Assembly: GCA_963817075.1 (NCBI GenBank)
Contig: CAWFMT010000009.1
Coordinates: forward strand, 62,001 to 126,000
DNA from: DASPKM01 sp963817075
GTDB lineage: Bacteria; Bacteroidota; Bacteroidia; Chitinophagales; Chitinophagaceae
Direction: 5' to 3'
DNA: 64,000 nt
The position numbers and the translations under genes were made by a program. Under the pieces are notes generated by a model. It was not told where the DNA came from. It saw only the letters and a list, made by a program, of their open reading frames with translations, and searched no databases. Shown here in pieces: positions 34,059-42,975 of this stretch. The first letter of the stretch is position 1. Each line of letters opens with the position of its first letter.

Positions 34059-35193
34059 TCTATTCTTCAGTATCGGTACGATCCCGTTTTTCCAGCTCAC
34101 AAAATTTCCTTCTTCTATTTTTTTCCTCGCTTCTTTCACGAGGTGCAAATAGAATGCAAGGTTATGGACGCTTGCAATTGTGAGCCCAAGTAATTCCTTT
34201 GATTTTATAAGATGCCGTCAGGTAAGATTTACTGTAATAATTACTTACCTCGCATTCTATGCCATTGTCGATAGGGGAGAAGTCTTTTTCCCATTTCTTG
34301 TTATCGATATTGATAATTCCTTCTGATGTAAAAAGCATTGCATTTCTGCCATTCCTTGTTGGCATTACACAGTCAAACATATCCACTCCCAGAGATATGC
34401 ATTCTAGGATATTCCATGGTGTACCAACTCCCATTAAATATCGTGGCTTTTCTTCAGGCAGATTATCACAGCAAACCCCACAGATTTCATACATCTGTTC
34501 CTCGGGTTCACCAACACTTAGTCCTCCAATTGCGTTTCCGCTTGCATTGATCGAACTGATATAACTACAGGATTCTTTTCTCAAATCCTGGAAAATGCTG
34601 CCCTGGACAATTGGAAATAGTGTCTGCGAATAACCATAGACATCCGTGGTATTCCGAAACCTCTCGATGCAACGGTCCAGCCACCTATGGGTCAATTCCA
34701 TGGATTGCCTGGCATAAGTATATTCACTTGGAAAAGGAGGACATTCATCAAAAGCCATGATTATATCCCCTCCTATGATCCGCTGAATGTCCATTACTCC
34801 TTCAGGTGTAAATAGGTGCTTGCTTCCATCAATATGACTCTGAAATACCACACCTTCTTCACTTATTTGACGAGTGCCGGAAAGTGAAAATACCTGATAG
34901 CCTCCACTATCCGTGAGTATGGGTCGATCCCAATTGTTGAAACGATGGAGTCCGCCCGCTTCCTTCAAGACTTCCAGACCAGGCCGCAGGTAGAGATGAT
35001 AAGTATTCCCAAGAATAATTTCCGCCTTTACCTCATCTTTTAATTGGCGCTGACTTACCGCCTTTACGCTTCCCGCAGTACCAACCGGCATAAATATAGG
35101 AGTCTGGATCTCTCCATGATCGGTGGTTATAAGTCCAGTCCTTGCTTTGCTCTTATCATCCTTAATTTCAAGCGAAAAGGTCAGTGAGGGCAT
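34054..35193 (-). CDS. tgt: tRNA-guanine transglycosylase, frameshifted near the C-terminus
   Basis: The enzyme inserts preQ1 base at the wobble position of GUN-anticodon tRNAs for queuosine synthesis. ILTDSGGYQVFSLSG and IIMAFDECPPFPS hold the nucleophile and binding aspartates, and YLMGVGTP and DMFDCVMPTRNGR complete the site. The usable frame from ATG 35193 runs to a premature stop at 34162, after SYLTASYKIKGITWA. One extra A near 34206 (CTGACGGCAT instead of CTGCGGCAT) explains it. The restored frame reads SYLRHLIKSKELLGL on to KNGIVPILKNRL, with its stop at 34054-34056. The zinc site is C-x-V-x2-C plus His; the missing piece holds the final ASVHNL histidine. The longer upstream start at 35250 lies inside repeat DNA. 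Confidence 0.9.
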
Positions 35194-35198
35194 AGCTG

Positions 35199-35206
35199 CA
35201 AATGTA
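35199..35206 (-). promoter_or_regulatory. Bacteroidota -7 element for tgt
   Basis: Minus-strand TACATTTG is an exact TAnnTTTG and ends five bases before ATG 35193. This supports 35193 as the true tgt start rather than 35250. Confidence 0.6.
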
Positions 35207-35240
35207 AATGATGTCGGAAGCCAGAGGTCAGAAGTCGGAA

Positions 35241-35913
35241 TAATTTTCAAGGCTCAACTCTCAATGTACAATCCTCAAAACTGAACATTGAAAATTGTTT
35301 GTTGAGCATTTCATTGATTTCTTTCCCTCACCCGTCTCGCTTCGCGAGCCACCCTCTCCGCTTTGCGGAGAGGGAAGGAAATCATATATCTCCCTCGCCA
35401 CGAAGCGGAGAGGGAGGGGGTGAGGTCGAATTGATATACATCAATCCTCTCGCTCCCCGCTCTAAAGAAAGAGCGAGAGTGAGGGTAAGAGCGAAAAATG
35501 CATTAAAGTGTTTTATTCCCCTCTCCTTTGGAGAGGGGTTAGGGGTGAGGTCGAATTGATATACATCAATCCTCTCGCTCCCCGCTCTAAAGAAAGAGCG
35601 AGAGTGAGGGTAAGAGCAAAAAGTGCATTAAAGTGTTTTATTCCCCCTCTCCTTCGGAGAGGGGTTAGGGGTGAGGTCGAAAGAGGAAGATAATTTTCAA
35701 GGCTCAACTCTCAATGTACAATCCTCAAAATTGAACATTGAAAATTGTTTGTTGAGGATTTCATTGATTTCTTTCCCTCACCCGTCTCGCTTCGCGAGCC
35801 ACCCTCTCCGCTTTGCGGAGAGGGAGAGGAAATCATATATCTCCCTCGCCACGAAGCGGAGAGGAGGGGGTGAGGTCGAATTGATATACATCAATCCTCT
35901 CGCTCCCCGCTCT
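35241..35913. repeat. Composite repeat array: two 223-bp copies flanking two 125-bp tandem units
   Basis: A 223-bp block at 35241-35463 recurs at 35691-35913, an offset of exactly 450, with about four differences. Each copy contains a full three-armed palindrome (35325-35425 and 35775-35875). Between them lie two tandem units (35427-35551 and 35552-35677) carrying GATATACATC, CTCTCGCTC...GAGCGAGAG, and CCTCTCCTTTGGAGAGG palindromes. The block fills most of the 868 bases between tgt and the glycosyltransferase gene. Open frames inside it are products of the repeats, not genes. No transposase or terminal repeat was seen. Confidence 0.85.
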
Positions 35914-36061
35914 CAGCTCTCCGCTCTGCAGAGAAGGGGTGGATCCAGGGTATTTTATTATCCACACCCTAAGTGAAGTTCCTACCACAATCCCCTTTAA
36001 TAAGGATACCTCGTCATTCCAATTTATTTTCGCGGTTGGACTCGCTAAACCGTAGTTTGTT

Positions 36062-37195
36062 ATGGATCCATTCAAATGGGAGATCGATTGGGGTCTTTTC
36101 CTGTTCATTGCCTTTTCAACCTTGACTGCGATTCAGCTGGTTTACCATTGGGTGTTTTTCAGGCGACTTGCATTTTATAAACCCAAGGATAAGAATCAAT
36201 CCCAAACTCACCCCGTTTCCGTAATTGTATGCGCTCGGGATGAAGCCGCAAATCTGGCTACAAACCTTCCCGGTGTTCTTGTTCAAACTTATCCCACCAC
36301 CCATGAAGTGATCGTAGTGAATGATAATAGCGTTGACGAGTCAAAATATATAATTGCAGAATTTCAGAAATCATTTAAGAATCTTCAGCATGTAGAACTT
36401 CGACAGGAAGCCATAGGAATTCCAGGAAAAAAGTATCCGCTATCCATTGGAATTAAGGAAGCGAAACATGAAGTTGTCCTTTTGACCGATGCTGACTGCG
36501 TTCCCGCTTCTGAATTTTGGATCCAGAAAATGCAGGATGCATATTATAACGGGGTAGAAGTTGTGCTGGGATATGGAGCTTATTATAAGAAGGCCGGGTT
36601 GTTAAATAAGATTATTCGATTTGATGCCTTCCAATCTGCCCTCCAATTTTTTTCCTTTGCCCTGGCCGGCCTGCCTTACATGGGAGTTGGAAGAAATCTA
36701 AGTTATAAGCGAGAATTATTTTTCAGGGTGAAGGGCTTCTCTTCCATGAATCATGTTCCAAGTGGTGATGACGATTTATTTATTAATAAGGTAGCGACTA
36801 AAAAAAATACAGCAATTGTAGTTGATCCCGATGCAAATACTTTATCTGAACCAAAGAAAACTTTTGCCAGTTGGGTGAAACAAAAAAACCGGCATTTTAC
36901 AACAGCTAAATATTACAGGCCCATTCACAAGTTTCTATTGGGAATGTATACAGCTTCTAACTTTCTCTTTTATCCAGTCTTTATAGGTGCAGTAATATTA
37001 TTTGACTGGAGAATTGTAGTTTCTGTTTTTTTAGTGCGATTAATCTCGCAATTTATTATTTACAGCAAATCATTCAAGAAACTGAACGAGCCAGATCTTA
37101 TAGGATGGCTCCTGATTCTTGACATCTGGCAATTTTTCTATTATCTTATTTTCGCTCCGGCCTTATGGAAAAAGCCCAAGCCAACCTGGAAGTAA
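36062..37195 (+). CDS. Membrane-bound family 2 glycosyltransferase
   Basis: A 377-residue inner-membrane GT-A glycosyltransferase that would transfer a sugar from a nucleotide donor to a lipid or surface acceptor. One transmembrane segment near residues 8-28 precedes the catalytic domain (about 48-290). The domain has PVSVIVCARDEAANLATNLP at its start, VNDNSVDES for the donor site, LLTDADCVP for the DxD-like metal site, and SGDDDLFINK plus QKNRHFTTAK (a QxxRW-like motif) later. Two or three more membrane segments end the protein. Its last 31 bases overlap rsmG, so both genes are transcribed together. Donor and acceptor are unknown. Confidence 0.9.
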   Translation: MDPFKWEIDWGLFLFIAFSTLTAIQLVYHWVFFRRLAFYKPKDKNQSQTHPVSVIVCARDEAANLATNLPGVLVQTYPTTHEVIVVNDNSVDESKYIIAEFQKSFKNLQHVELRQEAIGIPGKKYPLSIGIKEAKHEVVLLTDADCVPASEFWIQKMQDAYYNGVEVVLGYGAYYKKAGLLNKIIRFDAFQSALQFFSFALAGLPYMGVGRNLSYKRELFFRVKGFSSMNHVPSGDDDLFINKVATKKNTAIVVDPDANTLSEPKKTFASWVKQKNRHFTTAKYYRPIHKFLLGMYTASNFLFYPVFIGAVILFDWRIVVSVFLVRLISQFIIYSKSFKKLNEPDLIGWLLILDIWQFFYYLIFAPALWKKPKPTWK

Positions 37196-37812
37196 TCACT
37201 AAGTACTTCACTGATTTTACTGAGGAGCAGCTTCAGCAACTTGCTGCACTTGATGAACTTTACAAGGACTGGAACAGTAAGATAAATCTCATCTCAAGAA
37301 AGGATATTGATAGCCTCTATGAGAAACATCTTTTACACTCATTGAGTATTGCGGCTGCTTTTGATCTGCCATCTGGAAGTAGTGTAGTTGATATTGGAAC
37401 TGGTGGTGGATTTCCAGGAATCCCTCTTGCAATTTTCTTTCCTGAAGTAAATTTTCATTTGGTAGACAGCATCGGAAAAAAATTAAAAGTAGTAGATGCA
37501 ATCGCCTCTTCACTTGATTTGAAAAATATCAGCATCCAACATACCAGGGCAGAAGATATTAAAAATCGAAAATTTGATTATGCAGTCAGCAGGGCGGTTG
37601 CGCCCCTCAAGGAGCTTTGGAAGTGGGCTCGTCCACTTTTGAATACCAAATCAAAATCACCTGATTTAGCACCCGGTCTTATCGTTCTCAAAGGCGGTGA
37701 TCTTTCGGTTGAAATCTCGGAAAGTGGAACGAGACCTCGAATGATCGGGATCAACGAGATCTTTCCAGAAGAATATTTCAAAGATAAATTCCTACTCTAC
37801 CTGCCCCGATAG
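37165..37812 (+). CDS. rsmG: 16S rRNA (guanine-527-N7)-methyltransferase RsmG
   Basis: A 215-residue SAM-dependent enzyme that methylates G527 of 16S rRNA in the decoding region. The N-terminal helices (about residues 1-65) include KDWNSKINLISRKDID, characteristic for RsmG. SVVDIGTGGGFPGIPLAIFF near residue 71 is motif I. FDYAVSRAVAPLKELWKWA near 133 is the next family motif. Length is normal. The start overlaps the glycosyltransferase gene by 31 bases, suggesting coupled translation. The gene is also known as gidB. Confidence 0.95.
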   Translation: MEKAQANLEVITKYFTDFTEEQLQQLAALDELYKDWNSKINLISRKDIDSLYEKHLLHSLSIAAAFDLPSGSSVVDIGTGGGFPGIPLAIFFPEVNFHLVDSIGKKLKVVDAIASSLDLKNISIQHTRAEDIKNRKFDYAVSRAVAPLKELWKWARPLLNTKSKSPDLAPGLIVLKGGDLSVEISESGTRPRMIGINEIFPEEYFKDKFLLYLPR

Positions 37813-37867
37813 GAAAACTACCTGTTTGTGGTATAGAGTTTTCTAAAATAAGGGCCACCTTTGCCTT

Positions 37868-38521
37868 ATGGCTATTGATGTATGCATAGTGGATGATAAT
37901 AAGGATATACGCTCTGCATTGGAGCAAATCATACAGATGTCAGAGAATTGTCTCTTAATTGGTAGTTTTTCGGGAGCTGAAGAAGCCGTTATGAATATCC
38001 CTGAGTTAAAGCCTAATGTGGTGCTTATGGATATTGATCTCAATGATGTTTATAATGGGATTGAATGTGTAAGAAGACTGAAACCGGAGAACCCTGAGAT
38101 CCTCTTCATGATGTGCACTGTTTACGAGGATGATGAAAAGATTTACCAGGCCTTAAGTGCAGGAGCTAATGGTTATATTTTGAAAAAAACTGCTCCAGGA
38201 AAATTGTTGGATGCCATACAGGAATTATATGAGGGCGGAGCTCCAATGAGCAGCCAGATCGCAAGAAAAGTAGTTGCAACTTTTCGGCAGAAGGGTGCTG
38301 ATTTCTATCCGGAGAATAACAATTCCGCTAATACAATGCGGTTGTTATCAAATCGGGAAAAGGAGATACTCGAGTTATTGTCAAAAGGGATGGTATATAA
38401 AGAGATTGCTGCTTCCTTATTTATCAGTCCCGAAACCGTTCGCAAACACGTCTACCATATATATGAAAAACTCCACGTGAATAATCGCGTGGAGGCAGTT
38501 AATAAATTTTTCGGTAGGTGA
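37868..38521 (+). CDS. NarL/FixJ-type response regulator (orphan)
   Basis: A 217-residue two-component response regulator. The receiver domain (about residues 1-120) has the acidic pair DD in CIVDDNKD, the phosphorylation aspartate in VVLMDIDL near residue 57, a threonine in MMCTVYE near 82, and lysine K in YILKKTAPGK near 104. The C-terminal LuxR-type helix-turn-helix (about 150-215) shows LSNREKEILELLSKGMVYKE and SPETVRKHVYHIYEKL. No histidine kinase is encoded nearby, so the partner is unknown. It begins 55 bases after rsmG, and the element CACCTTTG just before it is one or two bases off the -7 consensus. Confidence 0.93.
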   Translation: MAIDVCIVDDNKDIRSALEQIIQMSENCLLIGSFSGAEEAVMNIPELKPNVVLMDIDLNDVYNGIECVRRLKPENPEILFMMCTVYEDDEKIYQALSAGANGYILKKTAPGKLLDAIQELYEGGAPMSSQIARKVVATFRQKGADFYPENNNSANTMRLLSNREKEILELLSKGMVYKEIAASLFISPETVRKHVYHIYEKLHVNNRVEAVNKFFGR

Positions 38522-38580
38522 ACTCCTATCTAGAGATCATGAATCACTATCAATTCATTTCAGCAGAATCTTTTTAGCGT

Positions 38581-39105
38581 TTAATGACTCAAATTTAGTT
38601 TTCCAATTTCTCCGCTTTCCACTTTCTCCTTATTTGCAATTGCCTTAAGCATGCTAAAGAACACTGCCATTTTTGAAGAGGCATGATTCCAGTAATAAGC
38701 ATCCTTAGTAATAACTTTCAGCAGGCATAATTTAGGATCATCCGGTCCTTCAGGAAACCAGGCCTTCAAGCCAGCAGTCCAATATTCATCAATCTTGGAA
38801 CGGTTGAGGATAACCGTACAGGTTCCCTTAACATACACATAGGTGTTTGGCTTTGGATTGGAATAGATCAGATATACGTTATTATCTCTTGATATCTCGT
38901 GTACTTTTTCAGAAAATTCATTAGTGAAAAACCAGGCGTTTCCTTCATCATCAACTTTGATGGTCACCATTGGCCTGCTAAATAACTCACCGTTATCATT
39001 GATAGTAGTGAACATGCAAACGTTCACATCCTTTACCAATTCTTTGAATTTGTTGATGGCATCTTCATCACGAAGATTTGTTTCAGTTGCGATATTTTTT
39101 GACAT
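38581..39105 (-). CDS. Pyridoxamine 5'-phosphate oxidase-family protein (general stress type)
   Basis: A 174-residue split-barrel FMN-binding protein of the general stress protein 26 type. The core lies at about residues 22-150, with CMFTTINDNGELFSRPMVT forming the first barrel strands and AWFFTNEFSEKVHEI the second. YVYVKGTCTVI follows. These proteins bind FMN or related cofactors and are linked to stress responses, but their substrate is unknown; it should not be named PdxH. A relative with a different length lies at 46664, and the two bracket most of the stress cluster. Confidence 0.85.
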   Translation of the reverse strand: MSKNIATETNLRDEDAINKFKELVKDVNVCMFTTINDNGELFSRPMVTIKVDDEGNAWFFTNEFSEKVHEISRDNNVYLIYSNPKPNTYVYVKGTCTVILNRSKIDEYWTAGLKAWFPEGPDDPKLCLLKVITKDAYYWNHASSKMAVFFSMLKAIANKEKVESGEIGKLNLSH

Positions 39106-39248
39106 ATAGTTTGGTTTGAGTATGTTCAGAAAAAACAGTTGACAATAACTCCCTATGCACTGAATATGAGGGCGGGTTTGGTCATAGTAAGTGTATTCAT
39201 ATCAGTTAGGGTATTTTAACTTAAATGCTACGAATTTTATGCCATCGC

Positions 39249-40451
39249 CTACCTATTGAAACTGAACAGCTCATCATTGTCAGTTTTTATCCCGAGGAAT
39301 TTATCCCTCAGTATTTGGGCTGCTATAAGGCTGAAAGTGATGCCATTCCCCCCGAATCCTAAAGCAAAGAAGAGATTTGGTTGATCAGGACTTAGCCCAA
39401 TATACGGTAATCCATCCTTGGTACCTGAAAAGGTTCCGGCCCATTGAAAATCTGTCCTGATGTTTATGTTGGGAAAGAGTTTATTGAAGGATTTTTCCAA
39501 CTGCTTTGTTTTGCCTGGGATCAGTTTATCCCGTTTTACCGGATCATAAAATGGGACGTCTTTGCCACCAATGATTATCCTATTATCCTCCACAATCTTC
39601 ATATATAAATAAGGAACAGCAGTTTCCCAGATGAGCGAGTTCTTGTGCCATGGTTTCGCATTTGGCAATGGTTCAGTTATGATGCAATAAGTAGAAGCCA
39701 GATCCTCAATTTTCTTTTTTAAATATTGATTTGATTCATAACCGCAGGCGATAACTGTTTTTCTAGCTTTAACTCTTATCTTATTTGATACTGTCAGTAC
39801 CGAATGCTTTTTGTTATGCTCCATGCTTATAACCGGCGAATGATCGAAAACCTTCCCTCCAAGGGTCTGTACTTCTCTTAATAATCCATGGGTCAAGCGA
39901 TAAGCATCTACCTGTCCCCCATCTTGTGAAAAAATTCCACCCGATTTTCTGAAATGAAATTTTTCATGGACATCGGCAGCAGAAAAAAATTCTACTTTGA
40001 AACCTATTGATTTTCGAATCTTATATTCCATTTCCAGATTTCGAAGGTGCGATGGCCGACTTGCAAACTGAAAACTTGGGTTGAGTGTAAAATTAGATTC
40101 CACATCAAGCTTGTTGCAGATATCCTTCAGGTCATAAATGGCTTTCTTGCATAAGAGGTAGGCCATGTTGGCCTTTTCAACTCCAACCCGCTTCTGAAGT
40201 TCGATAAGAGGAGTGTCAATTTCGTATTGCAGTAGTGCGGTACTGGCGGCTGTGCTTCCCATTCCAACATGTCGCTTATCAAGCACAACCACATCAATTC
40301 CAGCTTTTGCCAGATGCCAGGCCACTAAGGCTCCGGTAATCCCTGCACCCACTATCGCAACATCTGTGGTGAGATTTTTTTTGAGGGAAGGATATGATTG
40401 GATGAAACCGCTTTTTAATAGATTATAAGGATAATGTGATCGAAGGTCCAT
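39249..40451 (-). CDS. FAD-dependent oxidoreductase (DAO family)
   Basis: A 400-residue flavoprotein of the D-amino acid oxidase/glycine oxidase superfamily, which oxidises amines at a C-N bond. The dinucleotide motif is VAIVGAGITGALVAWHLAKA (about residues 32-51), with acidic VVLDKRHVGMGSTAAS following. VNACGY-type ending is present as TVIACGYESNQYL near residue 215, and FALGFGGNGITFSLIAAQIL near 366 is the C-terminal FAD site. The true substrate is unknown. It lies in the same direction as the BrkB and PPOX genes, but spacings of 37 and 143 bases do not prove an operon. Confidence 0.88.
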   Translation of the reverse strand: MDLRSHYPYNLLKSGFIQSYPSLKKNLTTDVAIVGAGITGALVAWHLAKAGIDVVVLDKRHVGMGSTAASTALLQYEIDTPLIELQKRVGVEKANMAYLLCKKAIYDLKDICNKLDVESNFTLNPSFQFASRPSHLRNLEMEYKIRKSIGFKVEFFSAADVHEKFHFRKSGGIFSQDGGQVDAYRLTHGLLREVQTLGGKVFDHSPVISMEHNKKHSVLTVSNKIRVKARKTVIACGYESNQYLKKKIEDLASTYCIITEPLPNAKPWHKNSLIWETAVPYLYMKIVEDNRIIIGGKDVPFYDPVKRDKLIPGKTKQLEKSFNKLFPNINIRTDFQWAGTFSGTKDGLPYIGLSPDQPNLFFALGFGGNGITFSLIAAQILRDKFLGIKTDNDELFSFNR

Positions 40452-40488
40452 TTGTTATTAAAATGATTTTGACTTTTCTAAATTTCCT

Positions 40489-41412
40489 TTAGGTTTCAAG
40501 ATGTGATTCCGGAATTTCTTTAGCTTCTTTTTTAATGATAAACACAGCAGTCCTATCTGGAGTGATTCCACCGCCCATTGATAAAGCATACATGCGAGTG
40601 AATTCAGCGCCGAAATAAAGTATTATGGAAGAATAGTAAACCCAAAGAAGGATTATGATGATTGAAGCAGCGGTGCCATAAACAATACCTATCCTGGAAT
40701 TACCCAGGTAGTACCCAATAAGAAACTTGCCTCCAAGAAATAATAAGGAAGTGAAGGCAGCTCCAATAAAAGCATCTCTCCACCTGATCTTTGCATCCGG
40801 CAAAATCTTGAATATCGCTCCGAAAAGAATAGTTGTGACCATGAAAATTGCTACGAGGTTCGATATATAAAGCAAGTATACACTGCCTTTTGAAAAATAA
40901 ACTGTCAGTCGATCGCTCAGCATTTCCATAACTGCATTTACCATCAGGGTAACCATAAGTATAAAACCCATACTTATGATAATAGAAAAGGATAATAGTC
41001 GGTTTATTATGAAGCGAAGCCAACCTCGTTCGGGCTTTGCTTTAACTGCCCATATAAAATTTATTGAATCCTGTATTTCTGCAAATACTCCAGTAGCTGC
41101 AAAAAATAAAACTATAAATCCAATTACAGCTCCTAGCAGACCGTGTTGTCCAGATGCTGTGTTTTCAATGATCAATTGGATCTGAAGAGCCGCATCGTTT
41201 CCAAGAAGCCCAGCTAACTGGCCATAAACTTTACCTGTGACAGCCTCTTCTCCAACCATATAACCTGCCAACGATATCACAATGATCAGAAGCGGGCATA
41301 GGGCAAAAACCATATAATAGGAGAGGGAAGCACTCAGCTTTATAGCATTGTCTTCATAAAAAGCTATAGCTGCCCTCTTGATAATGGTTAAAAATTTCTT
41401 TAGTTTATTCAT
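40489..41412 (-). CDS. YihY/BrkB-family inner-membrane protein
   Basis: A 307-residue membrane protein with six hydrophobic segments. The family signature SLSYYMVFALCPLLIIVISL is near residue 29, and WVYYSSIILYFGAEFTRMYA near 255 is the conserved C-terminal stretch. Members were once called ribonuclease BN, which is wrong for this family. Proposed roles include envelope function and stress tolerance, without a firm mechanism. The last 30 residues are a charged cytosolic tail. Confidence 0.9.
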   Translation of the reverse strand: MNKLKKFLTIIKRAAIAFYEDNAIKLSASLSYYMVFALCPLLIIVISLAGYMVGEEAVTGKVYGQLAGLLGNDAALQIQLIIENTASGQHGLLGAVIGFIVLFFAATGVFAEIQDSINFIWAVKAKPERGWLRFIINRLLSFSIIISMGFILMVTLMVNAVMEMLSDRLTVYFSKGSVYLLYISNLVAIFMVTTILFGAIFKILPDAKIRWRDAFIGAAFTSLLFLGGKFLIGYYLGNSRIGIVYGTAASIIIILLWVYYSSIILYFGAEFTRMYALSMGGGITPDRTAVFIIKKEAKEIPESHLET

Positions 41413-41576
41413 CCGCTTTACTGATCAAAAAGAACTGCCAGACTTATCAGGTGCTTCTGTGGAGATAATTGCCCAGCAATTACCAATGAGTCTATAATCC
41501 TGATAAATTGGCGAATGGCAACATATTTACAGGACATACACCTGAAAGTCATAATTGAATCATCAAAACTTATTTT

Positions 41577-41723
41577 ATGCGTAGCATTTTGTATTTGATA
41601 GCTGTGATACTTATTATTGGGTGGCTTCTTGGAGTCTTCGTCTACAGTGCCAGCGGATTGATACATATTCTGATAGTATTGGCTGTAATCTCCCTGATCC
41701 TTGGATTGATCAGAAGAGCCTGA
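41577..41723 (+). CDS. lmo0937-family small membrane protein
   Basis: A 48-residue peptide reading MRSILYLIAVILIIGWLLGV, then FVYSASGLIHILIVLAVISL and ILGLIRRA. It has two transmembrane helices separated by a short polar turn, the form of the lmo0937 family found across Bacteroidota and Firmicutes and often near stress genes. Function is unknown. It is supported by the family match, by a strong terminator 30 bases downstream, and by the absence of any competing gene. An antisense frame at 41418-41726 is rejected. Confidence 0.88.
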   Translation: MRSILYLIAVILIIGWLLGVFVYSASGLIHILIVLAVISLILGLIRRA

Positions 41724-41753
41724 CAAGACTTCTCAATAGAATTATTATTTGGT

Positions 41754-41784
41754 AAAGCTGCAGGTAGACCTGTAGCTTTTTTTT
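41754..41784 (+). terminator. Rho-independent terminator of the lmo0937-type gene
   Basis: AAAGCTGCAGGT (41754-41765) and ACCTGTAGCTTT (41768-41779) pair over 11-12 positions with one G-T wobble and a tiny loop, followed by a T-run. The T-run overlaps the stop of the convergent gene at 41783. Confidence 0.85.
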
Positions 41785-42127
41785 ATTCCTTAACCACTTT
41801 TTTCTCGATGTTTTGAACATCTTGAACAAAACGATTTATTGTTTCATCTCCATATACACCGTATGCATCAACCAGCATTCCCTTGCTCCCATCCCTGGCC
41901 TCTATAATGTACATTATAGAATTATCTGCAGGATCAGAATTTCCTTCAAATCTAAAAAAATTCACTACCTGCACTTCAGCCGGACTATATATACGCTCAG
42001 TCTGAAGCGAGCGGAGTCCTTCAGCTGTAGCCTGGAAATCCTGGGTGTAACCATCCTTTGCCATTCGTTCCATACAAAGGACCATTGACTTCATATGCGG
42101 CATGGGGTTATTTTCATTCACTATCAT
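41783..42127 (-). CDS. Conserved small Bacteroidota protein of unknown function
   Basis: A 114-residue cytosolic protein. The conserved middle is DGYTQDFQATAEGL, then VNFFRFEGNSDPADNSIMYI and GSKGMLVDAYGVYGDE. Small proteins with this pattern are common in Bacteroidota and are often labelled phosphoribosylpyrophosphate synthetase in databases, although nothing in this sequence shows a PRPP-binding or kinase site. It would be better called hypothetical. It lies between two terminators within the stress cluster. Confidence 0.75.
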   Translation of the reverse strand: MIVNENNPMPHMKSMVLCMERMAKDGYTQDFQATAEGLRSLQTERIYSPAEVQVVNFFRFEGNSDPADNSIMYIIEARDGSKGMLVDAYGVYGDETINRFVQDVQNIEKKVVKE

Positions 42128-42156
42128 TTCTTAGGATTGAAACTTTTTGAGAATTG

Positions 42157-42188
42157 AAAAAAAAAAAAGGCCGGTTAGAAAACCAGCC
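42157..42188 (-). terminator. Rho-independent terminator on the minus strand
   Basis: Read leftward, GGCTGGTT (42188-42181), loop TTCT, and AACCGGCC (42176-42169) form an 8-bp stem with one wobble, followed by about 12 T. It would end a transcript coming from the PA2169 gene at 42975, although more than 300 untranslated bases lie between. Confidence 0.8.
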
Positions 42189-42501
42189 CGTCCAAATTGC
42201 AAGTACTAATGAAAAAAAGGTATTTATTTATTTATTTTGTTTTATATCTACCCTTGCCAGCAGATCTAAAAGACTATTTGCTTTAGTATGTTATTCAAAA
42301 GAAAGAACCAAGTACCAAATCCCAATTTCCAAAGAATCTATAATAGAAAAACAAAATCCAAATTCACAAAGAATTGGAAATTTAGTTTTAGTTCTTATTC
42401 TTTGGCCATTGTTTTTTGATTTTTGAGATTTTCTTTGAACGAAAGGGAGTCTATACATCGCTCCCCTTATTTCTTATCAAAATCTCTGCCTGACTTTAAA
42501 A
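42189..42501. repeat. Gene-free AT-rich stretch with CAATTTCCAAAGAAT words
   Basis: No gene was found in these 313 bases. From about 42300 the words ACCAAATCCCAATTTCC, CAAATCCAAATTC and AAAGAATTGGAAATTTAG recur, partly as inverse copies of each other. CAAAGAATTGGAGCG...AAAATTCCAA at about 43671-43705 belongs to the same vocabulary. An open frame at 42154-42426 has no protein-like pattern. Confidence 0.45.
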
Positions 42502-42975
42502 TCACTCAGAACTTCTTCCCTGCTGCATATCCCGATACCTCTTTATGGTGTCATGAGAGGTCTTAAGTGCGGCTTTCTGATTTACGATAATCTGCCTAAG
42601 ATCTGATGGAAGCTGGCGATCGGATTTCAATGCTTCTTCATAAGCTTTTTGAGCTGCATCCTCTCCGAATTCGCAGAGTTCAAGTACAGATTGCCTGCTT
42701 TTTCCTGTAAATGCAGACTTTATGTCCATCCATACCCTATAGATCTTTCCGGAAATGGTTGTATCCTCTGCAGGATCACCTCCATTTTTCCTGACCTGGG
42801 TTTCAAGCTCTGAAGCGTACTGCTTGCTTTCGTCGGCCATCCTATGAAAGACTGCCTGGAGATCAACGTCTTTATCCCTGCTGTCTTCTATAGCTTTTTC
42901 ATAGCCTTCTACCCTGTCATTATTGATCTTAATGAGGTCATTTAATACCTCGCGAACTTCTTGATTTCTTTCCAT
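42502..42975 (-). CDS. PA2169-family four-helix protein (DUF2383)
   Basis: A 157-residue, all-helical cytosolic protein of the PA2169/DUF2383 ferritin-like group. It starts EVREVLNDLIKINNDRVEGY, the typical first helix with conserved Asn, Asp and Glu. FHRMADESKQYASELE forms the second helix, and ELCEFGEDAAQKAYEEALKS the third. Metal binding is suggested for the fold but not shown here. ATG 42975 (MERNQEV) gives the normal family start; the longer frame from 43008 is less likely. A second member is encoded at 47357. Confidence 0.85.
   Translation of the reverse strand: MERNQEVREVLNDLIKINNDRVEGYEKAIEDSRDKDVDLQAVFHRMADESKQYASELETQVRKNGGDPAEDTTISGKIYRVWMDIKSAFTGKSRQSVLELCEFGEDAAQKAYEEALKSDRQLPSDLRQIIVNQKAALKTSHDTIKRYRDMQQGRSSE

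Noticed and set aside
35427..35677. Two tandem 125-bp units considered as a CRISPR array
   Set aside because: Units are directly adjacent without unique spacers and contain internal palindromes; no cas gene is present.
35299..35976. Several open frames inside the repeat array
   Set aside because: Their products repeat INPLAPRSKERARVR-like strings because the DNA repeats; no start, domain or codon pattern supports them.
41418..41726. 102-codon minus-strand frame
   Set aside because: It is antisense to the lmo0937-type gene at 41577-41723, whose two-helix pattern and terminator are convincing.
42154..42426. 90-codon plus-strand frame in the AT-rich spacer
   Set aside because: Composition reflects intergenic repeat words, and the 5' end lies in the T/A-run of a minus-strand terminator.
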